NCBI RefSeq assembly: GCF_950295315.1
Contig: NC_080172.1
Coordinates: 80,743,118-80,807,117, forward strand
Reading direction: 5' to 3'
DNA: 64,000 bases
Origin: Erinaceus europaeus
Taxonomy: Eukaryota; Chordata; Mammalia; Eulipotyphla; Erinaceidae
The notes below the pieces were generated by a model that was given only the letters and a program-made list of their open reading frames with translations, did not search any database and was not told the DNA's origin. Position numbers and translations under genes: made by a program. Below, one piece after another: positions 10,815-23,234 of the stretch; position 1 is the stretch's first letter, and every line of letters begins with the position of its first letter.

Positions 10815-13800
10815 TAGGTGTGGGGGCTCACTTCTAGGCTCTCAATTCTATTCCACTGGTCAGTGTGTCTATTCATGTTCCAGTACCAAGCAGTTTTGAT
10901 GACAACAGCCCTATATTCAGTTTAGGATCTGGGAGTGTGATGCCTCCAGTTCTGTTCTTTCTTCTCAAGATTATTTTGGCAATTATAGGTCTTCTCTGGT
11001 TCCAGATAAACATTTGTAGCATTTGTTCTATTCTCCTAAAAAATGTGTTTGGGATCTTGATGGGGATAGCATTAAATTTGTAGATGGCTCTGGGTAGTAT
11101 ATTCATTTTGATGATGTTAATTCTTCCAACCCAGGATCAGGGTTTATCTTTCCACTTCTTTGTGTCTTTTTCAATTTCTTTGAGTAGTGACTCATAATTT
11201 TCTGTATACAAGTCTTTCACTTCTTTGGTTAGGTTCATTCCTAGATATTTTATTGTTTTTGTTGCTATAGTAAAAGGAATTGATTTCTGCATTTCATCTT
11301 CTTCTAACTTAGTGTTTGCATAGAGGAATGCCACTTTCTTTTGAATGTCAGTTTTGTAGTCTGACACCTTACTGTCTTGTCTGATGATTTTCAGAAGCTT
11401 CTTGCTGATTCCTTACGTTTTTCTATGTATACTATCGTGTCATCTGCAAATAGGGAGAGTTTGACTTCTTCTCTTCCAATCTGTATCCCTTTAATTTCTT
11501 GCTCCTGCCTGATTGCTATGGCAAGAACTTCCAGCACTATGTTGAATAGTAATGGTGATAGTGGGCAGCCCTGTCTAGTACCTGATCTGAGGGGAAATGC
11601 TTCCAGTTTTTCACCATTGAGTATGATGTTGGCTGTAGGTTTACTATATATAGACTCCACCATCTTGAGGTATTTTCCATTTATTCCCATTTTTTGTAGT
11701 GTTTTGATCATTAAGGGATGTTGTATTTTTGTCTTTTGTCAAAGGCTTTCTCTGCATCTATTGATATGTTCATGTAGCTTTTGGTCTTGCTTTTATTGAT
11801 GTGATGGATCATGTGGATTGATTTATGCATATTAAAACAACCTTTCATCCCTGGGATAAACCCCACTTGATCATGATGAACAATCTTTTTAATATATTGT
11901 TGTATCCTGTTGGCTAGAATTTTGTTCAATATTTTGGCATCTATGGTCATCAGAGATATTGTCTGTAGTTTTCTTTTTTGGTTGTGTCCCTGTGTACTTT
12001 TGGTATCAGAGTGATGTTGGCTTCATAGAACCTGGAAGGGAGTATTCCAGTGTCTTCAATCTTCTGGAAGATTTTTAAAAGTAGAGGTATTAGTTCTTCT
12101 TTGAAGGTTTTGTAGAATTCATTTGTAAAACCATCTGGTCCAGGACTTTTATTCTTGGGAAGGTTTTTGATAACTATTTCAATTCCATCAGCTTTGATGG
12201 GCCTGTTCATGTTATCTACTTCCTCTTTACTTAGTTTTGGAAGTTAGTAGGTATCTAGGAAATCGTCCATTTCTTCCAGGTTCTCTAACTTGGTGGCATA
12301 TAGTTGTTCATAGAAGCCTCACATATATGTTGAATTTCTGCAGTGTCTGTTGTGATACCTCCTCTTTCATTTACTATCCGATTTATTTGGGTCTTCTCCC
12401 TTTTTTGTTTTGTGATTCTGGCTAAAGGTTTGTTGATTTTGTTCACTCTTTCGAAGAACCAACATTTACTTTCGTTGATCTTCTGGATAGTTTCCTTATT
12501 TTCAATGTTATTGATTTCTGCCCTAACTTTTAGTTATTTCTGTCCTTCTGGTTGCTTTAGGGTTCCTTTGTTCTTCTTCTTCTAGATCTTTAAGATGTGC
12601 AATCAGGCTGTTTATTTGTGCTTTTTCTTGTTTCCTAATGTGTGCTTGTTTGACTATCAACTTCCCTCTCACTACTGCCTTAGCTGTGTCCCACATATTT
12701 TGATAGCTTGTGTCTTCATTTTCATTGAACTCTCGAAACATTTTGATTTCTTCTTTTATTTCCTCTTTGACCTAGTAGTTGTTAAGGAGTGTATTGTTGA
12801 ATATCCAGATTTTGGGACTATTACTAATCTTTTGTTGATTTTTAAGTGTTAATTTAATTCCACTGTGGTCTGAGAAGATGCTTGGGATGATTTCAGTGCT
12901 CTTGAATTTGCTGATGCTGTCTTTGGTATATCCTTGAGAATGATCCATGTGGACTTGAGTAGAATGTGTATTCCAGTTTCTTGGGATGAATAACTCTGAA
13001 AATGTCCAATAGTTCTAGTTTATCTATCTCCTCATTTAGCTCCCTCATGTCTTTACTAATTTTCTGCCTGGATGATCAGTGAAGTTGAGATAGTGGGGTG
13101 TTGAAGTCCCCTACTATGACTGTGTTGCTGTGAATATATTGCTGTATCTCTTTCAGTAGAAGTTTGATGTATTTAGATGGCTTCTCATTGGGTGCATAGA
13201 TGTTAATAATTGTTAAGTCCCCTTGGTTGACTGATCCTGTGATCATTAAGAAGTGTTTATCCCTATCTTTTTAAATTTTAAATTTTATTTATTTTAAAGT
13301 CTATTGTGTCAGATATGAGTATAGCTGTTCATGCTCTTTTTTTGTAGGTCCTTGGCTTGTATGATAGTTTTCCATCCTTTCACTTTTTTTTTTTCCTCCA
13401 GGGTTATTGCTGGGCTCGGTGCCTGCACCATGAATCCACCGCTCCTGGAGGCCATTTCCCCCCCTTTTTTTTGCCCTAGTTGTTGCAGCCTCGTTGCGGT
13501 TATTATTGTCATTGTTGACGTTGCTTTGTTGTTGGATAGGACAGAGAGAAATGGAGAGAGGAGCGGAAGACAGAGAGAGAGAGGGGAGAGAAAGATAGAC
13601 ACCTGCAGACCTGCTTCACCGCCCGTGAAGCGACTCCCCTGCAGGTGAGGAGCCGGGGGCTCGAACCGGGATCCTTACGCTGGTCCCTGCGCTCCATCCT
13701 TTCACTTTGGGTCTGTGTTTGCCTGGTTGAGTTAGGTGGATTCCTGTAGACAGAATATTGTTGGGTTGTGTTTTCTGATCCATCTTCCTACTCTGTGTCT

Positions 13801-13866
13801 TTTAATAGGTGAATTCAGGCCATTGACATTTATTGATATTGATGATTGAAGATATTTTAATGCCAT
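10815..13866 (-). pseudogene. L1 ORF2 remnant
   Basis: Degraded ORF2 (endonuclease plus reverse transcriptase), read right to left from an ATG at 13866. Open pieces include 11391-11711 (RT core with [16 protein letters not shown] and FADD), 11711-11950 and 11950-12210 ([15 protein letters not shown]). Frame changes separate the pieces, a SINE interrupts the N-terminal part, and the C-terminal third is absent. No function is expected. Confidence 0.85.
13387..13692 (-). mobile_element. tRNA-derived SINE, long-tail subtype
   Basis: Inserted into the minus-strand L1. Perfect 16-bp TSD at 13371-13386 and 13693-13708. It carries the extra 3' module and a CG-rich, little-diverged sequence. It is missing the first part of the head: it stops at 'ggtccctgcgc'. 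Confidence 0.95.
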
Positions 13867-13924
13867 TCTTGTAGATTTTTAGAGTGTTCTGATATATGGC
13901 CTATTTATGGCGGTCTGACTGTTT

Positions 13925-14905
13925 ATAGGAGACCTTTCAGGACTTCTTTCAGGGTAGGCTTGGTGACACTTGATTCTTTCAACTGTTGCTTGTCTGAGAA
14001 GGCTTTTATGCCTCCATCTAGTCTGAATGACAGTCTAGCAGGATACAGTAATCTCAGTTGAAAGCCCTTCTCATTGAGCACTCAATAGATAGCTTGCCAT
14101 TCTCTTCTGGCCTGTAGTGTTTGTGTGGAGAATTCTGCTACTAATCTTGTGGGCTTTCCTCTGTAGGTGACTTTTTGTTTTTGTCTTGCAGCCTTTAGGA
14201 TCCTTTCTTTATCTTTATTCCTTTCCACTTTAAATATGATGTGTCTTGGTGTCTTTAAGTCTGGGATAATTCTGTTTGGGACCCTCTGGTCTTCCTGAAC
14301 CTTTATGTCTCTGATATTGTCTAGACTAGAGAAATTCTCAGCTATTATGTCCTGAAGAATGCTTTCTTCCCCTCCCTCTCTTTCTTCCTCTGGTACGCCA
14401 ATAATGCATATATTGCTTCTTTTGAAGTCATCCCATAGGTTGTCTGTTGTTGTTTTCAGAATCTCTTTCTCTCTTTTTGAGATCTCTTACTTCTTTTTTA
14501 GTTGTCTCTAATTCATCCTTGATCTTGCTAATTCAATCTTCAGCCTCATTGATTCTATTCTCTCTGCCCTCTACTGTTTTCTGTTTCATCTATTTTATTA
14601 CCCTGTTCTTATACTGTTTTAGTTTGTTCACCTAGTTGTGTTCTTAGTCCAGCTATTTCAGCTTTCAGCTCTCTATTATCCTTGAGATAATTAGTGTTTT
14701 CTTTCAGAGTCTCAGTGGTTGCTTCTGCATTTCTGATGACAGTTCTTTCAAACTCTTTACTCACTCCTGTGATTATTTCCTTAACTAGTGTTTGGATGTT
14801 GACCTCATTATTTTGTGGCTCAACCTTTGAGGGTCTTTTAGCTGGACTCTTGTGGTGGTTCATTTCTCCAGTATCTATTCTTGTTGGCTTAACTATTTTA
14901 TATAG
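13925..14905 (-). pseudogene. L1 ORF1 remnant
   Basis: Matches the intact ORF1 at 50820-51794 in reverse. The frame at 14609-14863 keeps the 'SPAKRPSKVEPQNNEVNIQT' stretch. The expected start codon reads ATA at about 14900, and several frameshifts follow, so it is non-functional. Confidence 0.8.
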
Positions 14906-15137
14906 TATGTTATGAGGTCCCTCTCTTAGTACTTTTCAAATTACTGATCACTCTTTCCTGGATTGACATTTGTCTAAGGAAGGTAATTAAAGAGTTCACA
15001 GTTGTATAAACTGACAGTTGTTTCAATATTTTTTTAACCCCTGAGTTGGAGCTCAGTGGCTTAAAAGCCTCTTTTGTTCTTTTTCTTCCCTGTAGGCTAT
15101 GGGAGCCTGAGGGCTTCTCAACTACAAGTAGGCTTCT

Positions 15138-15447
15138 CCTTCTTTTGTTTTCATTAAGTTTTTTAAAAATAATTATTCATTTATTTTCCCTTTTGTTGCC
15201 ATTGCTTTAATTTTTGTAGTTATAATTGTTGTTGTTATTGATGTCATCATTGTTGGAAAGGACAGAGAGAAATGGAGAGATGAGGGAAGACAGAGAGTGG
15301 GAGCTAACAACGGACCTGCAGACCTGCTTCACTGCCTGTGAAGTGACTACCCTGCAGTGGAGGGCCAGGGCTCAAACCAGTGTCCTTACTCCCTTTCTTG
15401 CACTTTGCACTACCTATTCTTAACCCACTCTGCTAATGCCCGACTCC
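15138..15447 (-). mobile_element. tRNA-derived SINE in L1 5' UTR
   Basis: Minus-strand copy inserted in the 5' UTR of the minus L1. TSD of 16 bp with two mismatches at 15122-15137 and 15448-15463 (shared core ctacaagtag). Confidence 0.85.
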
Positions 15448-15996
15448 CTACAAGTAGACCTCTTAGCTTAATCACTGACTCTTGACCAAGACATAAATCA
15501 GGGTGGGGCATAGTTAATCCAGTGGTTATGCAAAGAGACACAGCCCCACCACTAGGCCACCGAGGTATAGATCTCCTGAGTTTTTTTTGTCAGTTCTCTG
15601 TCCCATGATGTCAGCCAAGGGCCTCCCCCACCTCCCCCCCACCCCACTGCTCCATATTTGAGGACAGCAGCAATGGAGATTCACAGTTGTATTTGGTGAA
15701 TCTTAGGGGAGTCCCCTCCTCCCTTCAGTCATCTTTTTGTTGGTGAAACAGACTGGAGGTGGTGTCTCAACTGGTAAACTGCTGGATTGTTACCAGCCAC
15801 TTAATCTCTCCCTAGGCTTCTCTCTATCCATGCACCACAAGTGTTTGCACTCACCAGTGGTTGGTGGGTTCCTGAAGTTGTTCTAGTCCTGTCTTGTTGA
15901 GGTCCTAGGTGGTGTCCTTTGGTATTCCTAGTTGACCTGGGAGAGGGGAGGAGACAAACACAGCTGCTGCTGCTCTGTAGCCATGCCTCTGGAAGT

Positions 15997-16450
15997 TGGA
16001 ATTACACTTATTTTTTATAACCACTAATGTATCACTTAATCACAACAGAGAAAGACATTTCCACTTTAGGAATAAAGAGCTTTTGTAATTGAATTAAATT
16101 CAGCAGAGATTTTGGATTTCTACTATGCAAAAAAAATCAATAAATAAAATAATGGAAAGAATAAGCTAGACCTTACATTATATTTATTGAGTTTATACTT
16201 TGCTAATTAGGCACATTGTAGTTACATAAATTATACATTCATACATATACACACATATTTGTATATACATTTTAGAATACTTGTTAGAAAAAGCAGTCTC
16301 ATGACATTTGAGGAGATGGACTGGTAGGAGGCTTGAAAAATGAAAATCCCAGACCACAAAAAGCTTGTCAAAAGTCCTCTTGATGATTTCATTTTTTCTT
16401 TTGAGTTAGACATTATATTTTTACTTATGTGTTTAACAATTTTTGGAGAC
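15997..16450. other. Single-copy AT-rich DNA
   Basis: Flank of the L1 5' end. No gene or repeat recognised. Confidence 0.4.
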
Positions 16451-16580
16451 ATGTACATGGCTTAGTGGAAAAAATACATGTCTTTTCCTGTGTGTAAGGC
16501 CCTGAGTTTAAACACTAGCACCACATGAGAGAGCCATGGAAAGAGCTCATCATTGAAATACGGGATTTCCTCTTATATTC
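16449..16580 (+). mobile_element. Diverged tRNA-type SINE remnant
   Basis: 'taaggccctgagtttaaaca' resembles a B-box region, followed by 'ccacatgagagagccatgg'. No tail or TSD seen. Confidence 0.4.
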
Positions 16581-16589
16581 ATGTGATTG

Positions 16590-16805
16590 ACTCCTAGTCA
16601 TTCTTAACGTCTCTGCTAGGATAGTATCTTTTAGAACCTTTCTGATTACTCTAAGCGTACCCTGACCTTCTATCTTTTATTACAGAAACGTCTATACATT
16701 TTCTGTGTTTGCAAATAGATATTTGCCTGTTACTAATTCAGTTTTTCACCCTCTTGTCTGTCTGCTTTATAAATTTGTGTCTTGGTTCCAATGATTCTAT
16801 ATCTT
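16590..16805 (+). repeat. Possible ancient L2-like fragment
   Basis: 'gtctctgctaggatagtatc' through 'cttgtctgtctgctttataa' follows the pattern of an L2 3' region (a 'ctcaaatgtcacct ... ccctgac ... tctgtct' order). Very diverged; a profile search would decide. Confidence 0.35.
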
Positions 16806-17110
16806 CTATAGAGTAGAAAAAACTATTCAGAGTAGACAGATAAAACTATTGTAATAGATGTATACACAATGTATGCATGTCTCCTTATAGAACATTTTAG
16901 ACAGTGTTATGTATTATAAAATTTCCCTTCAGTTTATTAGTTGTCTTAAGTCCATAGTATAAAGTATAGAAATAGAGGTAGCTTAGAGTTTCCTTTTTTT
17001 TTTTTTACTAAAAGAGTTTATTACTATTCCTATTATTATTGACATTTTAATTTTTTAAGGGACTATTATTTGTAAGCCGGAAATTGTGGTCATGGATTTC
17101 TCTTTTGAAA
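16806..17110. other. Single-copy AT-rich DNA
   Basis: No gene or repeat recognised apart from a T12 run near 16995. Confidence 0.4.
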
Positions 17111-17111
17111 A

Positions 17112-17272
17112 TACTAATTGAGGGTTGGAGAGATTGCTCACTGGGTAGAGTGCATGTCTTGACACATATGCTACCTAGGTTCAAGCCTTTTACCACACAG
17201 GAAGGCTTGCAGTACCAGAGGAAACTCTGCTGCTGCGATTTTTTTTATCGGTCTCTCTCTATTTAAATATAA
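17112..17272 (+). mobile_element. Diverged tRNA-type SINE
   Basis: 'ggagagattgctcactgggt' (A box) and 'taggttcaagcctttta' (B box), then 'ggtctctctctatttaaata'. Old, no TSD. Confidence 0.55.
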
Positions 17273-17562
17273 AAGTAGCTCTGATTTGTGAAGTTACACA
17301 TATGAGAGATCATGGCACTGCAAAAACAAACAAAACCTAGTTGAGTATACTACTGGTATTATGAAATTGTATGCTAGAATAGATATATAATTGTGCTAAG
17401 AAAAACAATGTGTTTTCATTTCAAATTGATACCATAAGTGATCTGGTCATAACAATAATCTTTTCAATAATAATAAATGTTATTACAAAAACTGTTCACA
17501 AAAAAATGAATATTAGATGTTAGATTAGTTTTGAATAGTCCAAAGGTTTTGGACTATTTAGT

Positions 17563-17856
17563 ATTTTTTTATAATTATTTATTTACTTATTTTCCCTTTT
17601 GTTGCACTTATTTTTTATTGTTGTTGTAGTTATTATTGCTGTTGTTATTGATGTCATCTTTGTAAGATAGAACAGAGAGAAATGGAGAGAGGATGGGAAG
17701 ATAGAGAGGGTGAGAGGACACCTGTAGACCTGCTTTACCGCTTGTGAAGCCACTCCCCTGCAGGTGGGGAGCCAGGGGCTCGAACTGGGATCCTTACACC
17801 AGTCCTTGTACTTTGTGCCACATGCGCTTAACCTGTTGCGCTACCACCTGACTCCT
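17563..17856 (-). mobile_element. tRNA-derived SINE, standard long family
   Basis: Complete minus-strand copy. TSD of 11 bp (gactatttagt) at 17552-17562 and 17857-17867. Confidence 0.9.
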
Positions 17857-17924
17857 GACTATTTAGTTTTTAGGAAGAAAAATCAAATTTTTATAAGAGC
17901 AGAAAAAAACGTTTTTTCTTCTTT

Positions 17925-18215
17925 TTTTTTAATATTTATTTAATTTATTTATCCCCTTTTGTTGCCCTTGTTGTTTTATTGTTGTAGTTATTATTGTTGT
18001 CTTTTTTTGTTTTTTTTTCAGGGCTGGGGCCTCACACATGCATTATTATATTTCTCCCTTGCTGATTTTTGTCAAATCTTCAAAAAAAAATTTTAGATAG
18101 AAGGAAAAATTCTGCTGAAGCACTGTATAGGTTCCTCTGGTGCCATACAGAGTGCTCCCTTGTGGTGCAGAGTTTTAAACACCCTGGTAAGGGTATCTTT
18201 CACCCCAGCATATGT
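17925..18215 (-). mobile_element. SINE tail fragment plus older SINE pieces
   Basis: 17925-18001 is only the tail of the long SINE family (ending 'gttattattgttgt'), so the insertion is severely 5'-truncated. It runs into 'cagggctggggcctcacaca' and, at 18089-18215, another degraded element with 'tggtgccatacagagtgctc'. Confidence 0.55.
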
Positions 18216-18229
18216 AGCTTTAAAATACT

Positions 18230-18780
18230 AACAATTTAAATTTTATACTACATAAAGTAATCATAATCAGTTACATAAGTATAAGACTTGTTAAAATATT
18301 AATATTTTTGTTAAAACCCATAAATGCATATAGCCACATGTTTTGGGAATATAGTTAATTTTGTGAATAAAAATATTTATCTAACAACAGATCCAGAAAA
18401 ACTGGGATTTTAGTTATTCCATTTATTAAAATAGTAATGTTAGATTCAGATATGATAATTTCAGAAGTTAATAGAACATTAGATTTTCAGTTAAAATACA
18501 TCGTCAAAGCAAGAAACATGTATAAAATCTATATAAAATAATTGCCTAGTTTGTGAATTATAACTCAGAAAATTCTAAAAATTATTTAATCCATTAATTT
18601 AGATATAACTATGTATAACACATAAACCATTATGACTAAGCAAAAATACTTCACTAATGAAAATAGATTATGCAATTTTTGGAGGGTTAAAAAAAGTCTT
18701 TGTGCTAAGCTTTGAGAAATAACTGGCAACTACAACAGAACCAGGAGTATTATTGTGTCTGCTGTGATGAAAAACTGCAA
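18230..18780. other. Single-copy AT-rich DNA
   Basis: Strongly AT-rich, no gene or repeat recognised. Confidence 0.45.
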
Positions 18781-18785
18781 AGTTA

Positions 18786-18972
18786 TGGGGTCTGGGTGGT
18801 GGTGCAATGCTCAAGGATCTGGGTTCAAGTCCCCAGTCCCCACCTGTTGGAGAAAGCTTCACAAGTGGTGAAACAGTGCTGCAGGTATTTCTCTGCCTCT
18901 CGCCTTCTCTGTTTCCCCCTTCTTCTCAATTTCAGGCTGTTTCTATAAAATAAATAAATAAAGATAGTAAAA
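18786..18972 (+). mobile_element. Short tRNA-derived SINE
   Basis: 'ggtctgggtggtggtgcaat', B box 'gggttcaagtcccc', body 'ggagaaagcttcacaagtgg', tail AATAAATAAATAAAG. Same short subfamily as 6475-6690. Confidence 0.85.
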
Positions 18973-19124
18973 AAAAGCCTGTAAAATTAGAGAATTTTTC
19001 TCATGATTGTGGCTCTAGCATGTGATTACTACCTACTACAACCTAGATTAACAACAGCAACCTTGGTACCTGGAAATCTGTCTGTGTCCCTTACCATAAC
19101 TTCATTTCATGTAAAAGAAGTGGC

Positions 19125-19275
19125 AGGTCAGCAAAATTAGCTCACCTGGATAATGTGCTGCTTTGCCATGTGCTTGACCCAAGTTTGAGCCCGAGCTCCA
19201 TCACACTGGAGGAAGCTTGGGTACCTTGGTGTTTTTCACTGTCTCTGTCTCTATCAAAAACAAAGCAAAACAAGC
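19125..19275 (+). mobile_element. tRNA-type SINE (fourth lineage)
   Basis: 'cagcaaaattagctcacctg' (A box), 'tgacccaagtttgagcccga' (B box), 'ctggaggaagcttgggtacc', then an AAACAAAGC-type tail. The same lineage forms the old host SINE near 22905-23955. Confidence 0.65.
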
Positions 19276-19279
19276 AAAT

Positions 19280-21155
19280 AAACAATGTCCAATATAAACA
19301 AAAAAAAGGAATTCAAGTCACAGTTGGAGCTCCAGATACAAGAGGAATTTTAGAATTTGAACCTCTATAACTAAGGGGAGTTGAAGTACATTTTCAAAGA
19401 GTCTATACAACTCTAGAGCATCAAACAGAATTAGAATTATACTATAGAGAGGGTTTGTATCTTGATCTTATTTATTTCTTATGTAACTAAATGTATTTTG
19501 AAATGACAGTTTTTGGGTGACATGACTCATTTTATTAAAATTATATTATAATCACTTTAATAATTTTGTAAACTGCTAGATCTTAGGATATGTGAAGCAC
19601 TCTATTTATTTACTGAATGAATTAATATCATTTGAAGACCTAGGTTGATGATAAATATTCTAGATTAGGTGCATTCTAAGATTGTAATCATTCTCACCCA
19701 TGAACAGAGGAGAGAAAGGTGGAGAATTGTTTTGGAGAAACTTCACATGCAGACTTGGACTTGGTGGTACTTGCACATTACAGTAGCTCTGTTCATACTT
19801 CGTTGGTATGAATACAGAATATTTTGTGGCTTATTTTCACCAAAATTAATTTCTTTTTTCTAAGTTAGAAAGACATGTAAATGCAAGTGAGAAATGAAGA
19901 TAGGATAGTGTTAAGAAGGTAGATCTAGTTATGATTCTGTGACTGGGGTAAAAATCTTTGGGGACATCCTTCATCAAACCATGGTAAGGAATTACAGATC
20001 TTTTTGTCTACCTGTCTGTAAAAGTCCTTTATACTTGCATTATTTGCAGGTTAATAATATTTTTGAAGCTGCTGTTGTCTAAAATGTATGCTGTTATTTT
20101 CTAATTTATCTGAAATAATGCATTTTCTCTAGAAGGAATGAACATTAAATGGAGATATGATTACTTTTATTAGATCAGCTATGTAGCTATAACTAAACAG
20201 AATCCTTTCCAACTACCATGATATGTGGTTTCTAAGCCATGTAAAACTTTGTTAAGTTAGTTGAAATAAGACTAGTTCTATAAGCATCCATTATTCTTGT
20301 TATATAAAACTAGAGTATAAATTTTTTCTTCTAAGTTTCCTTATATGTAACAAATAGAACTGACTAGGGATGGCCCTCTCTTTTCACTGACCTTACTATC
20401 TGATCCAAATTGTGTCATCAACTGCTAGTACCAAGTGACTGCATTTTCAGTTATTTATAAGATATAGGCAGGGCTCTTTGCCCCTTGTTTCCTAAGCCCA
20501 TGTTTTCTATCATTAGAAAGATACTAAGCACTATTTAGTACATTGCTAGCTACATTATTGCTAAACAAATTACTCCTATCCCTATGCCTTCGAAATATAT
20601 ACAGCAAGTAAGGCAAGGTAGGTCAGTTTGACAAATGTTGACTTTGACTAGAGAGAATGTATATCTACTGCGTTGGCTGAGACTTAATCGCACTTACCAT
20701 CATTATTAATTTCTTCTCTAAGTTTCTAAGTGGTAACAGTTAAAATGTATACCTACTCTTTAATAAGAAACTCAGCCTTGGATGATTATTCTTTATGAAT
20801 AAAAATTATGTATTAAAAGAGATAAAATGTATATAAGTAGATAAATATAAAACTCAGGAAATTCTTATTTTATTTTAATAGTTGGCTATAATTGATTGAT
20901 TTAACAGTTAAATTGGCTGACCATATAAGCTAAAGGATTTATGGCCAGGCTGTCATAGATAATGGTCTTTTGGCAGGTTAGAATAGTATTAATATTGAAT
21001 ATGTTTATGGCTTATTTTCACCAAAATTCATTTCTTTTTCTAAAGAGCATAAGGAGTGTTTTTGCCTTTCGTATTATAAGTAGCTTCAAGAAGACCATAA
21101 TCTGAGAAAAAAAAGACTAAAATAAATATGGTTGTAATAACAAATAATTCATACT
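19280..21155. other. Long single-copy AT-rich stretch
   Basis: The longest stretch without a recognisable recent repeat in the first half of the window. I see no coherent exon (open frames are short and low-complexity-like), no RNA gene and no L1 homology. A sequence like 'gcttattttcaccaaaatt' occurs twice (19829 and 21011 regions), too short to define an element. Confidence 0.4.
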
Positions 21156-21159
21156 ATAT

Positions 21160-21400
21160 TTTTATTTATTCAATAAATCTTTTCTAGTGTCTGACAGGCA
21201 CTGAGAACAAAGTAGTGAGTTTATGGAGTTTACATTCTAACTAGTGGAAACAGATATGAGTGATAAATAAGCAAATTACATAGTATATTCCAAAATGATA
21301 AATGCTGTGAAGAAATTAGATCTGAGCTTTAGAGAATAGGAGTGCTGAGATAGGACTGAAAAGTTTAAGTTAAATTGTCAGAGTAATGTTAAACATAGAA
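21160..21400 (+). repeat. Ancient L2-like mammalian repeat
   Basis: 'ttattcaataaatcttttct', 'gacaggcactgagaacaaag', 'gttatggagtttacattcta'-like segments and 'gataaataagcaaatt', then 'gataaatgctgtgaagaaat', follow the order of a widespread old mammalian repeat (ggcactg ... gagcttacattct ... gataaataaa ... agtgctatgaagaaa). I place it with L2 from memory. Confidence 0.5.
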
Positions 21401-21689
21401 ATATAGGAGGACAATTGCAGATTTATAGACCCTGTCTTTTTGGTTGCCAACTCTACTCAGTATCACTGGACTGTCTTTAGGGCTTCTGTTTAGATTAAAA
21501 ACCACTCTGCTCCAGACAACCTAAATTCAATCTCAATCAGAGATTGATAAATTCCATTCCAACATTCCTATTTCCAGAGCATGTAGCCAAAATGACCAAG
21601 CTTATCTGAATTTCTTAGTTTCTCTTTAGATCTTACTCAGTTTGCCAAGTTTGTTGTTTTAAAATGAGGGATATGTGAAATGAGACATT

Positions 21690-22556
21690 ATTCAAAGACA
21701 TGAAATAACAAATGCTGGTGAGGATGTGGAGTAAAAGAAACCAATTTACAGTTTCTAGATTTATAAATTTATGCAGCCACTGTGAAAGATGGAAGATAGT
21801 ATGGAGATTCCTCAAGAAAAAAAAAGGAAAGAAATAAAAGAAACACTGTGTGGCCCAGCAAACCCACTTTGGTTATTTTTCTAAAGAAAATTAAAACACT
21901 TAAAATGTTTATTGTAGAATCAGTTACAATAGCCAAGATATAAAATGATCCAAAGTGTCCACTGACATGTGAAGGAATAAAAAATATAGCACACACAATG
22001 AAATAATAGAAAGACTGAAATCTTGTCACTGGTGACAGCATAAAGTTTGTGAGTATTATGCTAACTGAAAAAAGGCAGACAGAAAAGAGAAATACTATGT
22101 GATCTCATTTATATTTGGAATGAAAAAAATAAAATAATCAGGAGAGCTCATAGATACAGAGTACAGAGGGGATATAAAGGAGGATAAAAGTTCCAGCTAT
22201 TAACAAATATTTTATACTCCCAGAGGGGTAAATATTAGGGAAAGATGACCAGAGGGCTCTGAATTCCAATTCCAATAGGACTTAGAGAGAGAGAGAGAAG
22301 GAGGGAGACAGAGACATAGACAGAGAAGAAGATGAAGAGGAGGAGGAGGAGGCAGGGCTGTTGGAAAAATGGGGTAAATATGTATAAATATAGATAGTTA
22401 TAGAAATAATAGTCAAATCTTATCTGTGATCTTGAGAGAACTAATGCAGTTTCCAATGGAGGGAATGGGGACACAGAACTCTGGTGGTAGGAAAGGTGTG
22501 AAATTATACCCCTGTTATAAGTTTGTAAATCAATATTTAATCACTAATAAAAAGTG
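21690..22556 (+). mobile_element. Old L1 3' region
   Basis: Degraded end of ORF2 ('aatgctggtgaggatgtgga', 'acaatagccaagatataaaa', 'gtccactgacatg') followed by a 3' UTR-like part ending 'tcactaataaaaagtg'. A purine-rich tract lies at 22277-22352. Non-coding. Confidence 0.75.
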
Positions 22557-22560
22557 TTTT

Positions 22561-22685
22561 CGGGGCTCAGGTGGTGGCACTGGTGGTAACTGTATATGCT
22601 ACAATGCATAGAGACCTAGGTTCAAGTCCCTGGCTCCAACCTGCAATTTCTCTCTGTCTCTATTATAGATAAATAAATAAATATT
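22561..22685 (+). mobile_element. Short SINE remnant
   Basis: 'gctcaggtggtggcactggt', B box 'aggttcaagtccc', then ATAAATAAATAAATA tail. The body between head and tail is shortened. Confidence 0.65.
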
Positions 22686-22745
22686 TTAAGAAAGAACTGC
22701 AATAAAAATATCTTAGAGACACAGTGTACAGCATGCTGAGTTAAT

Positions 22746-22748
<3 letters not shown>

Positions 22749-22793
<45 letters not shown>
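22749..22793. repeat. (TG)n microsatellite
   Basis: About 22 uninterrupted TG units. Confidence 0.95.
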
Positions 22794-22795
<2 letters not shown>

Positions 22796-22941
22796 TTCAG
22801 TGTCAGAAATGGAGTCAGGGCCTTGTGCCATAACATGGAACAACCTTTCAGGCCAGTTTTCTCTCCCCTACTCTCCTCTCCCTACCTTTGCCTTCTCCCT
22901 TCATTGTTATTATTAGGGCTTCACTGCTCTGAGCTTACTTT

Positions 22942-23222
22942 TTTTTTAATATTTATTTTATTTATTTATTCCCTTTTGTTGCCCTTGTTGTTTTATTGTT
23001 GTAGTTATTGTTGTTGTTGTTGATGGAAAGGACAGAGAGAAATGGAGAGAGGAGGGGAAGACAGAGAGGGGGAGAGAAAGACAGACACCTGCAGACCTGC
23101 TTCACCGCCTGTGAAGCGACTCCCCTGCAGGTGGGGAGCCGGGTTCGAAACGGGATCCTTATGCCGGTCCCTGCGCTTTGCGCCACCTGTGCTTAACCTG
23201 CGGCGCTACCGCCCGACTCCCA
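22942..23222 (-). mobile_element. tRNA-derived SINE, standard long family
   Basis: Little-diverged minus-strand copy. Perfect 12-bp TSD (tgagcttacttt) at 22930-22941 and 23223-23234. It used the same target site as the earlier family R insertion. Confidence 0.95.
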
Positions 23223-23234
23223 TGAGCTTACTTT

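Larger units (their letters stand above)
10815..15996 (-). mobile_element. L1 retrotransposon, minus strand, 3'-truncated
   Basis: Nearly collinear with the full-length L1 at 50164-56628 in reverse. The 5' end is near 15996 (CATGCCTC on the plus strand). ORF1 remnants lie about 13925-14905, and ORF2 would start at 13866. RT motifs are visible, including a readable FADD box in the frame at 11391-11711. Many frameshifts and stops kill both frames. Homology stops at 10815, equivalent to 54574 in the full-length copy, so the last third of ORF2 and the 3' UTR are missing. Two SINEs (13387-13692 and 15138-15447) inserted later. Confidence 0.9.

Noticed and set aside
19280..21155. Host gene exons in the repeat-poor stretch
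   Set aside because: Only short open frames, no convincing splice-site-bounded coding segments, and no protein I recognise.
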